From contig CAVPJQ010000014.1 in assembly GCA_963705495.1 (NCBI GenBank), positions 1-64,000 of the forward strand: 64,000 bases of DNA, in the 5' to 3' direction. How positions within the stretch are numbered: position 1 is the stretch's first letter; each line of letters starts with the position of its first letter. The position numbers and the translations under genes are program-made. Positions 50,717-59,862 of this stretch are shown one piece after another. Below the pieces are notes generated by a model. The model ran no database searches, was not told the DNA's origin, and saw only the letters and a program-made list of their open reading frames with translations. The DNA is from DATBVX01 sp963705495. GTDB taxonomy: Bacteria; Pseudomonadota; Gammaproteobacteria; Steroidobacterales; Steroidobacteraceae.

Positions 50717-51610
50717 CTAGTCCGGCGGCGGGTGCGTTTCCTGGCTCGGCAACGGAATGAACTCCGTTTCTCCCGGTACCTTGGCGAAGCGCTCCTGCAC
50801 CCAGTCGCTCTTGGCCTGCTCGATGCGCTCGCGGCTGCTCGAGACGAAATTCCACCAGATGTAACGACGACCCTCGAGCGGCGCGCCGCCGAGCAATAGC
50901 AAGCGCGATTCCTGCAGCGCGCGGATCCTGGCCGCTGCGCCGGGCTCCAACACCACCATGCTTCCCGGCGCAAACTGCGCGCCGTCGAGGGCGATGCGGC
51001 CGGCCGCGACATAGACGGCGCGGTCCTGGTGCTCAAGCGGGACTTCAAAGCTCGCTGCGTCGTCAAGCCGCAGATCGACGTACAGCGTCGGCGAGAAAAC
51101 CTCGACCGGTGAGCGTTGTTCCAGTGCCGTACCTGCAATTACGCGCGCGACGACGCCCGGCGCCCGCACCTCGGGCAATGTTGCGGCCGGGTGATGAAAG
51201 AAAGCAGGCTCGGTCTCCTCAGCCGACCTCGGCAGGGCAACCCAGGTCTGTATGCCATGGATTCGCGAACCGCCGCGGCGCGTTTCATCGCCGGTGCGTT
51301 CCGAATGAACGATGCCTCGGCCCGCGGTCATCCAGTTGACGTCGCCGGGGCGGATCGGCTGAACGAACTCGAGGCTGTCACGGTGCACGAGCTCGCCTTC
51401 GAAGAGATAGGTCACCGTCGCCAGGCAAATGTGGGGATGCGGGCGGACATCGATGCCGCGACCCGGTGAAAATTCCGCAGGACCCAGGTGATCGAAAAAG
51501 ATGAACGGGCCCACCATCTGGCGCCCGGGTGCGGGCAGGACGCGGCGCACCTCGAATCCGCCGAGATCACGAGGCCGCGACTCGATCACACGTTCGATAC
51601 CGGCGCGCAC
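50717..51610 (-). CDS. Pirin-family protein
   Basis: The 297-residue bicupin has the pirin metal site in the N-terminal cupin: RPHPHICLATVTYLFEGELV with two histidines and RGIVHSERTG with the third histidine and glutamate; FIFFDHLGPAEFSPGRGIDV and RRVLPAPGRQMVGPF are further signatures. The C-terminal cupin follows. Pirins include quercetin dioxygenases and redox-sensing regulators; the role here is unknown. It begins with GTG 11 bases after the stop of the UvrA-like gene and may be in its operon. Confidence 0.9.
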   Translation of the reverse strand: MRAGIERVIESRPRDLGGFEVRRVLPAPGRQMVGPFIFFDHLGPAEFSPGRGIDVRPHPHICLATVTYLFEGELVHRDSLEFVQPIRPGDVNWMTAGRGIVHSERTGDETRRGGSRIHGIQTWVALPRSAEETEPAFFHHPAATLPEVRAPGVVARVIAGTALEQRSPVEVFSPTLYVDLRLDDAASFEVPLEHQDRAVYVAAGRIALDGAQFAPGSMVVLEPGAAARIRALQESRLLLLGGAPLEGRRYIWWNFVSSSRERIEQAKSDWVQERFAKVPGETEFIPLPSQETHPPPD

Positions 51611-51621
51611 GTTCGCTCTCC

Positions 51622-53163
51622 CTAACTCTGGTGTGACTCGAGAAAGTCCTTGAGCGCGCGCCCGGTGTACGAGCGGCGGCTGCGCAAGAGCATATCAGGC
51701 GGGCCCTGCACCACGATCCGGCCTCCAGCGTCACCGCCTTCGGGCCCGAGATCGATCACCCAGTCGGCTTCGGCGATCACATCGAGATTGTGCTCGATGA
51801 CGACGACAGTGTTGCCCGCATCGACCAGCCGGTGCAGTACCCGCACCAGCTTCTCGACATCGGCCATGTGCAGCCCGACGGTGGGTTCATCGAGCACATA
51901 GAGGGTCTTTGCAGCGCCGTTACCTCGCGCCGGCCGGTAATTCGGCCGCACCTTCGCAAGCTCGGTCACGAGCTTGATTCGCTGCGCTTCGCCGCCCGAA
52001 AGCGTCGGACTCTGCTGCCCCAGCGTGAGATATCCGAGCCCGACGTCCTGCAGCATGCACAGCGCGTGATGAATGGCAGGATGCGCAGCGAAAAACGGCG
52101 CGGCTTCATCGACACTCATTGCCAGGAGGTCGCCGATGCTGCGTTCTTTGAAGCGCACCGCGAGCGTTTCCGGATTGAAACGCCTTCCACCGCAGACATC
52201 GCAGAGCACGCGCACGTCGGGCAGGAAACTCATTTCGATCTTCTTCATGCCCTGGCCTTCACAGGCCTCGCAGCGTCCACCCGCGGTGTTGAAGGAGAAG
52301 CGTCCCGGTCCATAACCGCGGATACGCGCTTCGGACGTTTCGGCGAACACGCGCCGGATTGCATCCCAGAATCCGACGTAGGTCGCGGGACACGAGCGCG
52401 GCGTCTTGCCGATCGGCGTCTGGTCGACCTCGAGCACACGGCCAATCTCGCGCCAGCCACGCATTTCGCGGCAACCGGCAACCCCGTTACGCTCCTTGCC
52501 GTGGCCGACTGATGCGCCGAGCAATCGCTTGAGATTGTCGTGCAACACATCGCGCGCGAGTGTGGATTTGCCGGAGCCCGAGACTCCGGTAATAACGACC
52601 AGGCGGCCAAGCGGCACCTGAACCTCGACGTCCTTCAGGTTGTGCAGAGTGGCGTTCTCGATCACGAGCACGGGATCGGAGGTGCGTACCGCGCGCTTCG
52701 GGACCAGCGGATGCGCCAACGGCTGGGCGAGAAAGCGACCCGTGACCGACTGCGGATTGCGCGTGAGCTCGCGAGCCGTGCCCTGGCCGACGACGCGTCC
52801 GCCCGAAGCACCCGCTCCGGGCCCCAGATCGATGACGTGGTCCGCATGGCGGATCGTGTCCTCGTCGTGCTCGACCACGACCAGCGTATTGCCGTGCGCG
52901 CGCAACTTGTCGAGCGTGGCGAGCAGCACGCGATTGTCGCGGGGGTGTAGGCCAATCGTCGGCTCATCGAGCACGTAACACACGCCCTGCAGGTTCGAGC
53001 CCAATTGCGCCGCGAGACGGATGCGTTGCGCTTCACCGCCCGAAAGTGTGGGCGCCGAGCGATCGAGCGACAGGTAGCCGAGGCCGACATCGTCAAGAAA
53101 CCGCAAGCGCGACACGAGCTCTGCGAGTACGTCGCGCGCGATGTCCACTTCACGGCCGCGCAA
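51622..53163 (-). CDS. Tandem UvrA-like protein, C-terminal part (after frameshift)
   Basis: This frame encodes the last 513 residues of a double-length UvrA paralogue: a signature SGGEAQRIRLAAQLG with LDEPTIGLHPRDN, a Walker A (GVSGSGKSTLARDVL), the zinc module CEACEGQG ... CDVCGGRRF and a final SGGEAQRIKLVTELA with LDEPTVGLHMADV. It starts inside the upstream gene in a different frame; moving one base forward near 53155 would join the two into one chain. It could begin at a TTG (53163) as a separate polypeptide coupled to the upstream stop, but it lacks the Walker A of its first ATPase half, so a disrupted or mis-sequenced fusion is more likely. Confidence 0.8.
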   Translation of the reverse strand: MRGREVDIARDVLAELVSRLRFLDDVGLGYLSLDRSAPTLSGGEAQRIRLAAQLGSNLQGVCYVLDEPTIGLHPRDNRVLLATLDKLRAHGNTLVVVEHDEDTIRHADHVIDLGPGAGASGGRVVGQGTARELTRNPQSVTGRFLAQPLAHPLVPKRAVRTSDPVLVIENATLHNLKDVEVQVPLGRLVVITGVSGSGKSTLARDVLHDNLKRLLGASVGHGKERNGVAGCREMRGWREIGRVLEVDQTPIGKTPRSCPATYVGFWDAIRRVFAETSEARIRGYGPGRFSFNTAGGRCEACEGQGMKKIEMSFLPDVRVLCDVCGGRRFNPETLAVRFKERSIGDLLAMSVDEAAPFFAAHPAIHHALCMLQDVGLGYLTLGQQSPTLSGGEAQRIKLVTELAKVRPNYRPARGNGAAKTLYVLDEPTVGLHMADVEKLVRVLHRLVDAGNTVVVIEHNLDVIAEADWVIDLGPEGGDAGGRIVVQGPPDMLLRSRRSYTGRALKDFLESHQS

Positions 53164-56100
53164 GCCGAGCTTGCCGCACCAGGGACTGCAGGCCGGACAC
53201 GGGCAGAGCGGTCAGCTCGGCGATCGAGCGGTCACGGAATCTCACGTTGAGCGCGATCGGATTCAGGCGCTGGCCCTCGCAAACGGAGCAAGCGGGCGCC
53301 GCGCCATCCCACCAGTCGTTCCACCAGATTTCTTCACCGGACTGCTCCTCGTCGAATCCATAGAGCTTCAATCCGGTGCCGAAGCAACCCTCGCACCAGC
53401 CGTGGCGCGAGTTGAAAGAGAACAGCCGCGGATCGAGATCCGCGAAGCTGGTGCCACAGGAGGAGCAATTGCGGCGCGTCGAAAGGACTTTGATGGGCGA
53501 TTGGTCGGTGCTGCGCTGTTTCGCGATTTTTGGCTCACGCAACAGGTGCAGAATTCCTTTCCCGTGCTCGAGTGCCTGCTCCACAGCCACTCGCAGCTGC
53601 GCTTCCTCCGCTGCGCTCACGCGCAGTGTCTCGATCGGCAGCTCCAGCGTGTGCTCTTTGAAGCGGCTCAATCTCGGCCACTTGGCCGTTGGCAGCAGTT
53701 GTCCGTCGACGCGCAAGTGCCCGAAGCCCTTGCCAGCCGCCCACTTGGCCAGATCGGTGTAGAAACCTTTGCGCGCGATCACGAGCGGAGCGAGTAGTGT
53801 GACCGTCTTGCCGCGCTCCTCGCGCAGGAGCCTTGCGACGATCGAATCGGCGCTTTGCGGCTCGATCGGGATGTTGCACTTCGGGCAGTACTGCGTGCCG
53901 AGCTTGACGTAGAGCAGGCGCAGGAAGTGATAGATCTCGGTCAAGGTCGCAACCGTGCTCTTGCGGCCACCGCGACTGGTGCGCTGCTCGATTGCGACCG
54001 TCGGTGGAATGCCGAAGATTGCATCGCAGTCCGGCCGCGCTGCTGGCTGCACGAACTGCCGGGCGTAGGCGTTCAGGGACTCGAGATAGCGGCGCTGGCC
54101 CTCGGCAAACAGAATGTCGAAAGCCAGTGTCGACTTGCCGGAGCCCGAGACACCGGTGATCACCGTGAAGCGATCGCGCGGAATCTCGACATCGGCAATC
54201 TGCAGGTTGTGCTCGCGTGCGTTGTGTACGCGAATCGCGGGCGCGCCTTTCCTCGTTGGCAACCGCCTCGGCTCCGAAGCCAGGGTTGCCGCGAACGATC
54301 TGGAAAGGCTCGCTTCGTATTCCAGCAACGCCTTCCCGGTATGCGAACTCGCACAGCGTTTCACATCGTCCGGTGACCCGACGCACACGAGCTCCCCGCC
54401 CGCATCGCCGCCTTCCGGTCCGAGGTCGACGATCCAGTCGGCAGCGCGGATCACGTCGAGATTGTGCTCGATGACGATGAGCGAGTGACCTGCGGCCACC
54501 AGCGTGCGAAAGGCCCGCAGGAGCTTTGCAATGTCATCGAAGTGCAGGCCGGTCGTGGGCTCATCGAACAGCAGCAGCTTTCCCACTTTCGAATCGCGCT
54601 TGCGGGTCGCCGTTTCGGCAAGGTGGCCGGCGAGCTTGAGCCGTTGCGCCTCGCCGCCCGAAAGCGTCGGCACCGGCTGACCGAGACGCAGGTACTCCAG
54701 TCCGACCGCCCGCAGCGGCTGTAACCGCGCGAGCACGGCCTCGCAATCTGCAAAGAACCCGAGCGCCTCGCTCACCGTCAGTTGCAGCACGGCGGCAATG
54801 TCAAGCGCGCGCCCGTCGGCGCCCGTGATCGTCACTTCGAGTGTTTCATCCCGGAAGCGGCGCCCATCGCAGTCTGGACAGCGCAGGTACACGTCGGACA
54901 GAAATTGCATCTCGACGTGCTCAAAACCGTTGCCGCTGCAGGTGGGGCACCGTCCGGTGCCCGAGTTGAAACTGAAAGTGCCTGCAGTATAGCGGCGCTG
55001 CTTCGCAAGCGGCTCGCGCGCAAAGAGTGCGCGGATCGGATCGAATGCGCCTACGTAACTCGCCGGGTTCGAACGCGTGGTGCGTCCGATCGGTGACTGA
55101 TCGACCAGCACGATATCGCCCACACGCTCGGGGCCGCGCAGCGTCGCGAACTCGCCCGGAGCTTCCGTCGGCTTGCCGTGCGCCTTGCGCAGTGCCGCGT
55201 ACAGCACATCATGCACCAGGGTCGACTTGCCGGACCCTGAAACGCCGGTGACGCAAACGAGCCGCTCGAGCGGAAAGCTCACATCGATGTTCTTGAGGTT
55301 GTGCTCAGCGGCTCCTGTGAGTTGCAGGGTCGGCGTGCGCGATGTGACTGCGCGGTAGTGCCGTTCTTCGACTGCATGCTTGCGCCCGGTGAGATAGGCG
55401 GCCGTGAGCGAGTGCGGCGCCGAGGCAATTTCGGCGGCGGGGCCGAAGTAGACGATTTCGCCACCGTGTTCGCCGGGACCTGGGCCGAGATCGAGAATGC
55501 GATCCGCGGCGAGCATCACTTGCGGATCGTGCTCGACGACCACCAGGGAGTTGCCGGCATCGCGCAAGCGCCGCATCACCTCGATCACCCGGCCCATGTC
55601 GCGCGGGTGCAGGCCGATCGAGGGCTCATCGAGCACGAAAAGCGTATTGACGAGCGAGGTGCCGAGCGCAGTCGTCAGGTTGATGCGTTGAACTTCACCA
55701 CCCGAGAGGGTGCGCGACTGTCGGTCGAGCGTGAGATATCCCAGGCCGACATCGCACAGAAATCCGAGCCTGGTGCGAATACCATCGAGCAAGAGGTCAG
55801 TCGCCTCATCGAGCGGAGCGGGGAGCTGCAGACGCGCAAAGAAAGCGCGGCAGCGATCGATGGGAAGCAGCATCACATCGTGAAGGGTCAGTCCCGGCAG
55901 CGCTTCGAACTGTCCTGGCGTCCACTTCACACCTTCAGGGCGAAAACGCTGTGCTGCTGCGCGCACATCCAGCGAATCAGCAGCGGAGCCCAGCCGCCAC
56001 AGCAATGCTTGCGGCCGCAACCGGGCACCGCTGCACTCCGTGCAAGGTGTGTACGCCCGATACTTCGACAGCAGCACGCGGATGTGCATCTTGTAGCTGC

Positions 56101-57277
56101 GCGATTCGAGCCAGGCGAAAAAACGCTTTGCGCCATACCAGACCTTCTTGTTCCACGGGCCCTCACCATCGATGACCCAGCGTCGTTGCTCATCGGTGAG
56201 ATCGCGCCAGGGCGTCTCGAGCGGGATGCCGCGCTTGCGCGCGAACTTCAAGAGGTCGTCCTGGCACTCCTCGTACGCCTGCGTCTGCCAGGGTCGGATC
56301 GCCCCGCCCTTGAGAGATTTCGACTCATCCGGAATCACCAGGCCGTAGTCGATGCCGATCGTGCGGCCGAATCCGCGGCACTGCTCACAGGCCCCGAGCG
56401 GAGAGTTGAACGAGAAGACATGTGGAGCCGGATCCTGGTAATTGATGTCGCAATCCGCGCAGTGCAGATCACTCGAAAATCGCCACGGCTCTCCAACCAG
56501 CGTTTCTGCGCTCTCCGCAATGTATACGCTCAAGCGGCCACGCCCGACGCGCAGCGCCGCCTCGATCGCATCGAGCACGCGCGCGCGTTCCGCCCCGCCG
56601 ATGCGCAGGCGATCCTGGATGACTTCGAGCGTCGCACCCCTGCGCGCATGAATGCGCGTGTAGCCCTGCTTCTCCAATAGCGACTTCACTTCGGCTTCGG
56701 TGAAGTTCTTGGGCACCGTGACCGGAAAAGTGATGAGCACGCGCGGATCGCCGGCGACCGCAGCGCGCTCGACGATCGCCGCGAAGATGCTGTCCGGGGT
56801 ATCGCGGCGTACGGGATTGCCACACGTGCGGCAGAAAAGCTGCGCCGCGCGCGCGAAGAGCAGCTTCAGGTGGTCGTTGAGCTCGGTCATCGTGCCGACG
56901 GTGGAGCGCGACGTGCGCACCGGGTTGGTCTGATCGATCGCGATCGCAGGCAGGATTCCTTCGATGCGATCCACCTGCGGCTTGTCCATGCGATCGAGAA
57001 ACTGACGTGCGTAGGGCGAAAAAGTCTGCACGTAGCGGCGCTGGCCTTCGGCGTAGAGGGTGTCGAAGACGAGCGATGACTTGCCCGAGCCCGAAACCCC
57101 GGTGACGACGATGAGCTCGTTCAGCGGGATGCTCAGCGTCAGGTTCTTGAGATTGTTCTGGCGCGCACCGTGGATCTCGATCGCATCGACCGAGGAGGCA
57201 GGCGCGACTCGGATGTCGGTAGCCTCGTAACCGACGGGATCAGCGTCTGCTGCGCGGACAGGTGCTGTGCAGCCCAT
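53150..57277 (-). CDS. Tandem UvrA-like protein, N-terminal part (one full UvrA plus half)
   Basis: The frame encodes about 1375 residues. The first copy is a complete UvrA: Walker A GVSGSGKSSLVFDTLYAEGQ, zinc module CADCDINY ... CEQC, LSGGEVQRINL with LDEPSIGLHPRDM, second Walker A GVSGSGKSTLVHDVLY, CPTCSGNG ... CPDCDGRRF and LSGGEAQRLKLAG with FDEPTTGLHFDD. A second copy then starts (GVSGSGKSTLAFDILFAEGQ, ARQFVQPAARPDCDAIFGIP, CSSC ... CEGC) and stops at TGA (53150) just after SGLQSLVRQARL. Double-length UvrA paralogues of about 1850-1900 residues exist in some proteobacteria; their role in repair or drug resistance is unclear. The true uvrA should lie elsewhere. Start ATG 57277 replaces a TTG six bases upstream. 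Confidence 0.88.
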   Translation of the reverse strand: MGCTAPVRAADADPVGYEATDIRVAPASSVDAIEIHGARQNNLKNLTLSIPLNELIVVTGVSGSGKSSLVFDTLYAEGQRRYVQTFSPYARQFLDRMDKPQVDRIEGILPAIAIDQTNPVRTSRSTVGTMTELNDHLKLLFARAAQLFCRTCGNPVRRDTPDSIFAAIVERAAVAGDPRVLITFPVTVPKNFTEAEVKSLLEKQGYTRIHARRGATLEVIQDRLRIGGAERARVLDAIEAALRVGRGRLSVYIAESAETLVGEPWRFSSDLHCADCDINYQDPAPHVFSFNSPLGACEQCRGFGRTIGIDYGLVIPDESKSLKGGAIRPWQTQAYEECQDDLLKFARKRGIPLETPWRDLTDEQRRWVIDGEGPWNKKVWYGAKRFFAWLESRSYKMHIRVLLSKYRAYTPCTECSGARLRPQALLWRLGSAADSLDVRAAAQRFRPEGVKWTPGQFEALPGLTLHDVMLLPIDRCRAFFARLQLPAPLDEATDLLLDGIRTRLGFLCDVGLGYLTLDRQSRTLSGGEVQRINLTTALGTSLVNTLFVLDEPSIGLHPRDMGRVIEVMRRLRDAGNSLVVVEHDPQVMLAADRILDLGPGPGEHGGEIVYFGPAAEIASAPHSLTAAYLTGRKHAVEERHYRAVTSRTPTLQLTGAAEHNLKNIDVSFPLERLVCVTGVSGSGKSTLVHDVLYAALRKAHGKPTEAPGEFATLRGPERVGDIVLVDQSPIGRTTRSNPASYVGAFDPIRALFAREPLAKQRRYTAGTFSFNSGTGRCPTCSGNGFEHVEMQFLSDVYLRCPDCDGRRFRDETLEVTITGADGRALDIAAVLQLTVSEALGFFADCEAVLARLQPLRAVGLEYLRLGQPVPTLSGGEAQRLKLAGHLAETATRKRDSKVGKLLLFDEPTTGLHFDDIAKLLRAFRTLVAAGHSLIVIEHNLDVIRAADWIVDLGPEGGDAGGELVCVGSPDDVKRCASSHTGKALLEYEASLSRSFAATLASEPRRLPTRKGAPAIRVHNAREHNLQIADVEIPRDRFTVITGVSGSGKSTLAFDILFAEGQRRYLESLNAYARQFVQPAARPDCDAIFGIPPTVAIEQRTSRGGRKSTVATLTEIYHFLRLLYVKLGTQYCPKCNIPIEPQSADSIVARLLREERGKTVTLLAPLVIARKGFYTDLAKWAAGKGFGHLRVDGQLLPTAKWPRLSRFKEHTLELPIETLRVSAAEEAQLRVAVEQALEHGKGILHLLREPKIAKQRSTDQSPIKVLSTRRNCSSCGTSFADLDPRLFSFNSRHGWCEGCFGTGLKLYGFDEEQSGEEIWWNDWWDGAAPACSVCEGQRLNPIALNVRFRDRSIAELTALPVSGLQSLVRQARLARP

Positions 57278-57357
57278 CGTCAAGGTGGCGCTCGTGGGTT
57301 TTAATGGAAAAGGGAAAGGTGGAAACTGTACCAGAGACGAGGACTGGAGAGAGGATC

Positions 57358-57705
57358 ATGAACTACCACGGTGGTTGTCATTGCGGGGGCATCGCGTTCG
57401 ACGTCGAAGGAGAGATCGGGCAGGTCGTGCAGTGCAACTGCTCGATCTGCAGCAAGAAAGGCTATCTGCTGTGGTTCGTGCCGCGCGACCAGCTCCGCCT
57501 GGGGACCCCCGAGGCCGGCCTTGCGACATACACCTTCAACAAGCATCGCATCAAGCACCATTTCTGCCCTAATTGCGGCTGCGCGCCTTTCGGCATGGGC
57601 GCTGACAGTAAGGGCGCGCTCATGGCCGCTGTGAACGTCCGCTGCCTCGAGGGCTTGGATCTGGGTACGTTGAAAGTCGTGCCCTACGACGGCCGTAGCC
57701 TGTAG
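57358..57705 (+). CDS. GFA-family protein (first of two)
   Basis: The 115-residue protein has the GFA fold with two structural zinc sites: the N-terminal YHGGCHCGGIAFDVEGE, CNCSICSKKGYLLWFV and the later HFCPNCGCAPFGMG. The family is named after a supposed glutathione-dependent formaldehyde-activating enzyme, but most members have no proven activity. The ATG at 57358 has GAGAGGA upstream. It is divergent from the UvrA-like gene and 39 bases upstream of a MAPEG gene. Confidence 0.88.
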   Translation: MNYHGGCHCGGIAFDVEGEIGQVVQCNCSICSKKGYLLWFVPRDQLRLGTPEAGLATYTFNKHRIKHHFCPNCGCAPFGMGADSKGALMAAVNVRCLEGLDLGTLKVVPYDGRSL

Positions 57706-57744
57706 CGATTCGGGTCCCATCACCACCTTACGCGAGGTCTGACG

Positions 57745-58161
57745 ATGACAACAATCATTCAGCCGGCTCTGGCGATGGTCGCGCTCACCTTCATGGTGTG
57801 GTGCTACATGTATTTCAAGCGCCTGAATTTCATCCGCGTCCACAGCATCGATCCACAGAGCGTCGCCACGCGCGCCATGGGGGCGAAAAGCCTGGCCGCA
57901 GTCTCCGCTCCGTCCGATAACCTCATGAACCTGTTTGAACTGCCCGTTCTCTTCTATGTATTGGTCGTGCTGCTGCTCGTCACGGGCCAGGCGAGCCAGG
58001 GATTCGTGATTGCCGCCTGGGCGTACGTGGTGCTTCGCGCGTTCCACAGCTTCATTCATTGCACCTACAACCAGGTCCTGCATCGCTTCGCGGTGTACGC
58101 GGCAAGCTCGATCGTCTTGTGGACCATGTGGGCGATGTTCGCGGTCAGGCTCCTGTCATGA
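57745..58161 (+). CDS. MAPEG-family membrane protein
   Basis: The 138-residue protein has four hydrophobic helices (ALAMVALTFMVWCYMYFKRL, NLFELPVLFYVLVVLLLVTG, FVIAAWAYVVLRAFHSFIHC, AVYAASSIVLWTMWAMFAVR) and the MAPEG core pattern R...N..E.P..FY....R..HS..H. MAPEG proteins are trimeric glutathione-dependent membrane enzymes. The conserved N...E..P...FY and RAFHSFIH residues are intact. Its stop overlaps the start of the second GFA gene (ATGA). Confidence 0.88.
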   Translation: MTTIIQPALAMVALTFMVWCYMYFKRLNFIRVHSIDPQSVATRAMGAKSLAAVSAPSDNLMNLFELPVLFYVLVVLLLVTGQASQGFVIAAWAYVVLRAFHSFIHCTYNQVLHRFAVYAASSIVLWTMWAMFAVRLLS

Positions 58162-58562
58162 TTCTGCAGGGTGGTTGCTTCTGTGGGCGAGTTCGGTACG
58201 AAGTGAAGGGCGAGCTCTTCAATCGCACCAACTGTCATTGCTCGATCTGCCGGCGCACCAGTGGCGCGCCCTTCGTGGCGTGGTTTACCGTGGCGCAAGG
58301 AAACTTTCACTGCCTGAGCGGACAACCGGCCGCTTTCGAGTCGAGCCCGGGCGTCACACGCCGCTTTTGTCGTGACTGCGGCACGGCCCTCACCTTCGCG
58401 CGTTCCGATTTGGAAGATGAAATCGACGTCACGACGTGCAGCCTGGATACGCCGGCTGACGTGCCGTCGGAGGATCACGTATTCGTGGCCCGCAAGATGC
58501 CCTGGATCGAGCTGAGTGATGGCCTGCCGCAGTATCGCGGCGCGCGTGATGCCTCGAAGTAG
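58158..58562 (+). CDS. GFA-family protein (second of two)
   Basis: The 134-residue protein has the GFA zinc cysteines LQGGCFCGRVRYEVKGE, NCHCSICRRTSGAPFVAWFT and RFCRDCGTALTFARSD. It belongs to the longer, R-T-S-G type of GFA proteins and is not a recent copy of the GFA gene at 57358. The ATG at 58158 overlaps the MAPEG stop by four bases, so the two are translated together. Confidence 0.9.
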   Translation: MILQGGCFCGRVRYEVKGELFNRTNCHCSICRRTSGAPFVAWFTVAQGNFHCLSGQPAAFESSPGVTRRFCRDCGTALTFARSDLEDEIDVTTCSLDTPADVPSEDHVFVARKMPWIELSDGLPQYRGARDASK

Positions 58563-58582
58563 GCGCTGGCACGGAGGACTCC

Positions 58583-59254
58583 ATGTTCGTCGGGCACACT
58601 GCCGTGGCACTCGCGGCGAAGAGCAAGGCTCGTGATGTCTCGCTGGGCTGGCTGCTGGCCGCGGCGCTCGGACTCGACCTTCTCTGGCCCAATTTTTTGC
58701 TCCTCGGCATCGAGCACGTGAGGATCGTGGAGGGCTCGACTGCGTTTACTCCATTGGTGTTCGATTCATATCCCTGGTCGCACAGCCTCCTGATGGCGTG
58801 CGTGTGGGGACTCTGTGCGATGGGCATTGCGCGTTGGCGCGGCCGCTCCGATGGCATCGCGCTCCTCATCGCGGCAGTCGTGGTCAGCCATTGGCTGCTC
58901 GATGCGATTTCGCATGTGCCGGACATGCCGCTCTGGCCCGGCGATTCGCCCGAACTCGGCCTCGGGCTGTGGAACTCGATCTCCGCGACCTTCATCGTCG
59001 AAGGGCTGATCTATCTCATCGGCATCCTGATCTACCTCCGCACGACGCGGGCGACCGATCGCATCGGTTCGATCGGCTTGTGGGCTTTTCTGATCATTTC
59101 AGCCGTGATGTGGGCGTCCGGCCCCTGGTCCGCGCCGCCGCCGAGCCCACTAGCATTGGCGTGGTTTGCTCAAGGCGCCTGGCTGCTCGTTCTGTGGGCG
59201 TGGTGGGTAGATCGCCATCGCATCGCCCGCAGCCGAGATTCGCTCGATACCTGA
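58583..59254 (+). CDS. YdjM-like membrane protein (metal-dependent hydrolase-type fold)
   Basis: The 223-residue protein has about six transmembrane helices and the histidine/aspartate pattern MFVGHTAVALAAKSKA, GLDLLWPNFL, SYPWSHSLLMACVWG and HWLLDAISHVPDMPLWPG, as in the YdjM/YfhO-like family annotated as membrane-bound metal-dependent hydrolases. No activity is established. GGAGG precedes the ATG, and it continues the plus-strand GFA-MAPEG-GFA series. Confidence 0.75.
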   Translation: MFVGHTAVALAAKSKARDVSLGWLLAAALGLDLLWPNFLLLGIEHVRIVEGSTAFTPLVFDSYPWSHSLLMACVWGLCAMGIARWRGRSDGIALLIAAVVVSHWLLDAISHVPDMPLWPGDSPELGLGLWNSISATFIVEGLIYLIGILIYLRTTRATDRIGSIGLWAFLIISAVMWASGPWSAPPPSPLALAWFAQGAWLLVLWAWWVDRHRIARSRDSLDT

Positions 59255-59269
59255 TGGAGTGTTTGAGTC

Positions 59270-59746
59270 ATGGCACCCGAAAATCCGCGCCCGCCGCTGC
59301 CGCCGTTCGATCGTGAAGCCGCCGTGCGTAAAGTGCGGCTGGCGGAGGACGCCTGGAACGGGCGCGATCCTCAAAAGGTCGCGCTCGCATACACACCTGA
59401 GAGCGTGTGGCGCAATCGGGCCGAATTCTTTCGCGGCCGCGATGCCATCGTGGAGTTCCTCACGCGCAAGTGGTCGCGCGAGCTCGATTACCGGCTGATC
59501 AAGGAGCTATGGGCGTTTCACGAAAATCGCATCGCCGTGCGGTTCGCGTACGAGTGGCACGACGACAGCGGGCAATGGTTTCGCTCCTACGGCAACGAGA
59601 ACTGGGAGTTCGATGCGGGTGGATACATGGCACGGCGCATCGCGAGCATCAACGACCTGCCGATCAAGGACTCAGAGCGCAAGTACCACTGGCCCGCGGG
59701 ACGCCGACCGGATGATCATCCGGGACTATCGGATCTCGGGCTGTAG
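59270..59746 (+). CDS. NTF2-like DUF1348 family protein
   Basis: The 158-residue protein has the DUF1348 features: KVRLAEDAWNGRDPQKVALA, YTPESVWRNRAEFFRGRDAI, FLTRKWSRELDYRLIKELWA and YGNENWEFDAGGYMARRIAS. The fold is a cone-shaped NTF2-like domain; ligand or activity is unknown. Length matches the family. It lies 15 bases after the YdjM-like gene. Confidence 0.88.
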   Translation: MAPENPRPPLPPFDREAAVRKVRLAEDAWNGRDPQKVALAYTPESVWRNRAEFFRGRDAIVEFLTRKWSRELDYRLIKELWAFHENRIAVRFAYEWHDDSGQWFRSYGNENWEFDAGGYMARRIASINDLPIKDSERKYHWPAGRRPDDHPGLSDLGL

Positions 59747-59862
59747 TCGGCGGCGCTGCCAACGCGCGGAACAACTGCTGAAGCTGACACTCGAATCGGC
59801 GTTGCGCCTACAGGCATCGGGCCTGTGATGCTTTAGGTTCGCGCATACACCAAGGGAAGGAC

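Noticed and set aside
55301..56680. 459-codon open frame antisense to the UvrA-like gene
   Set aside because: It is a shadow frame of the well-conserved ABC ATPase coding region.
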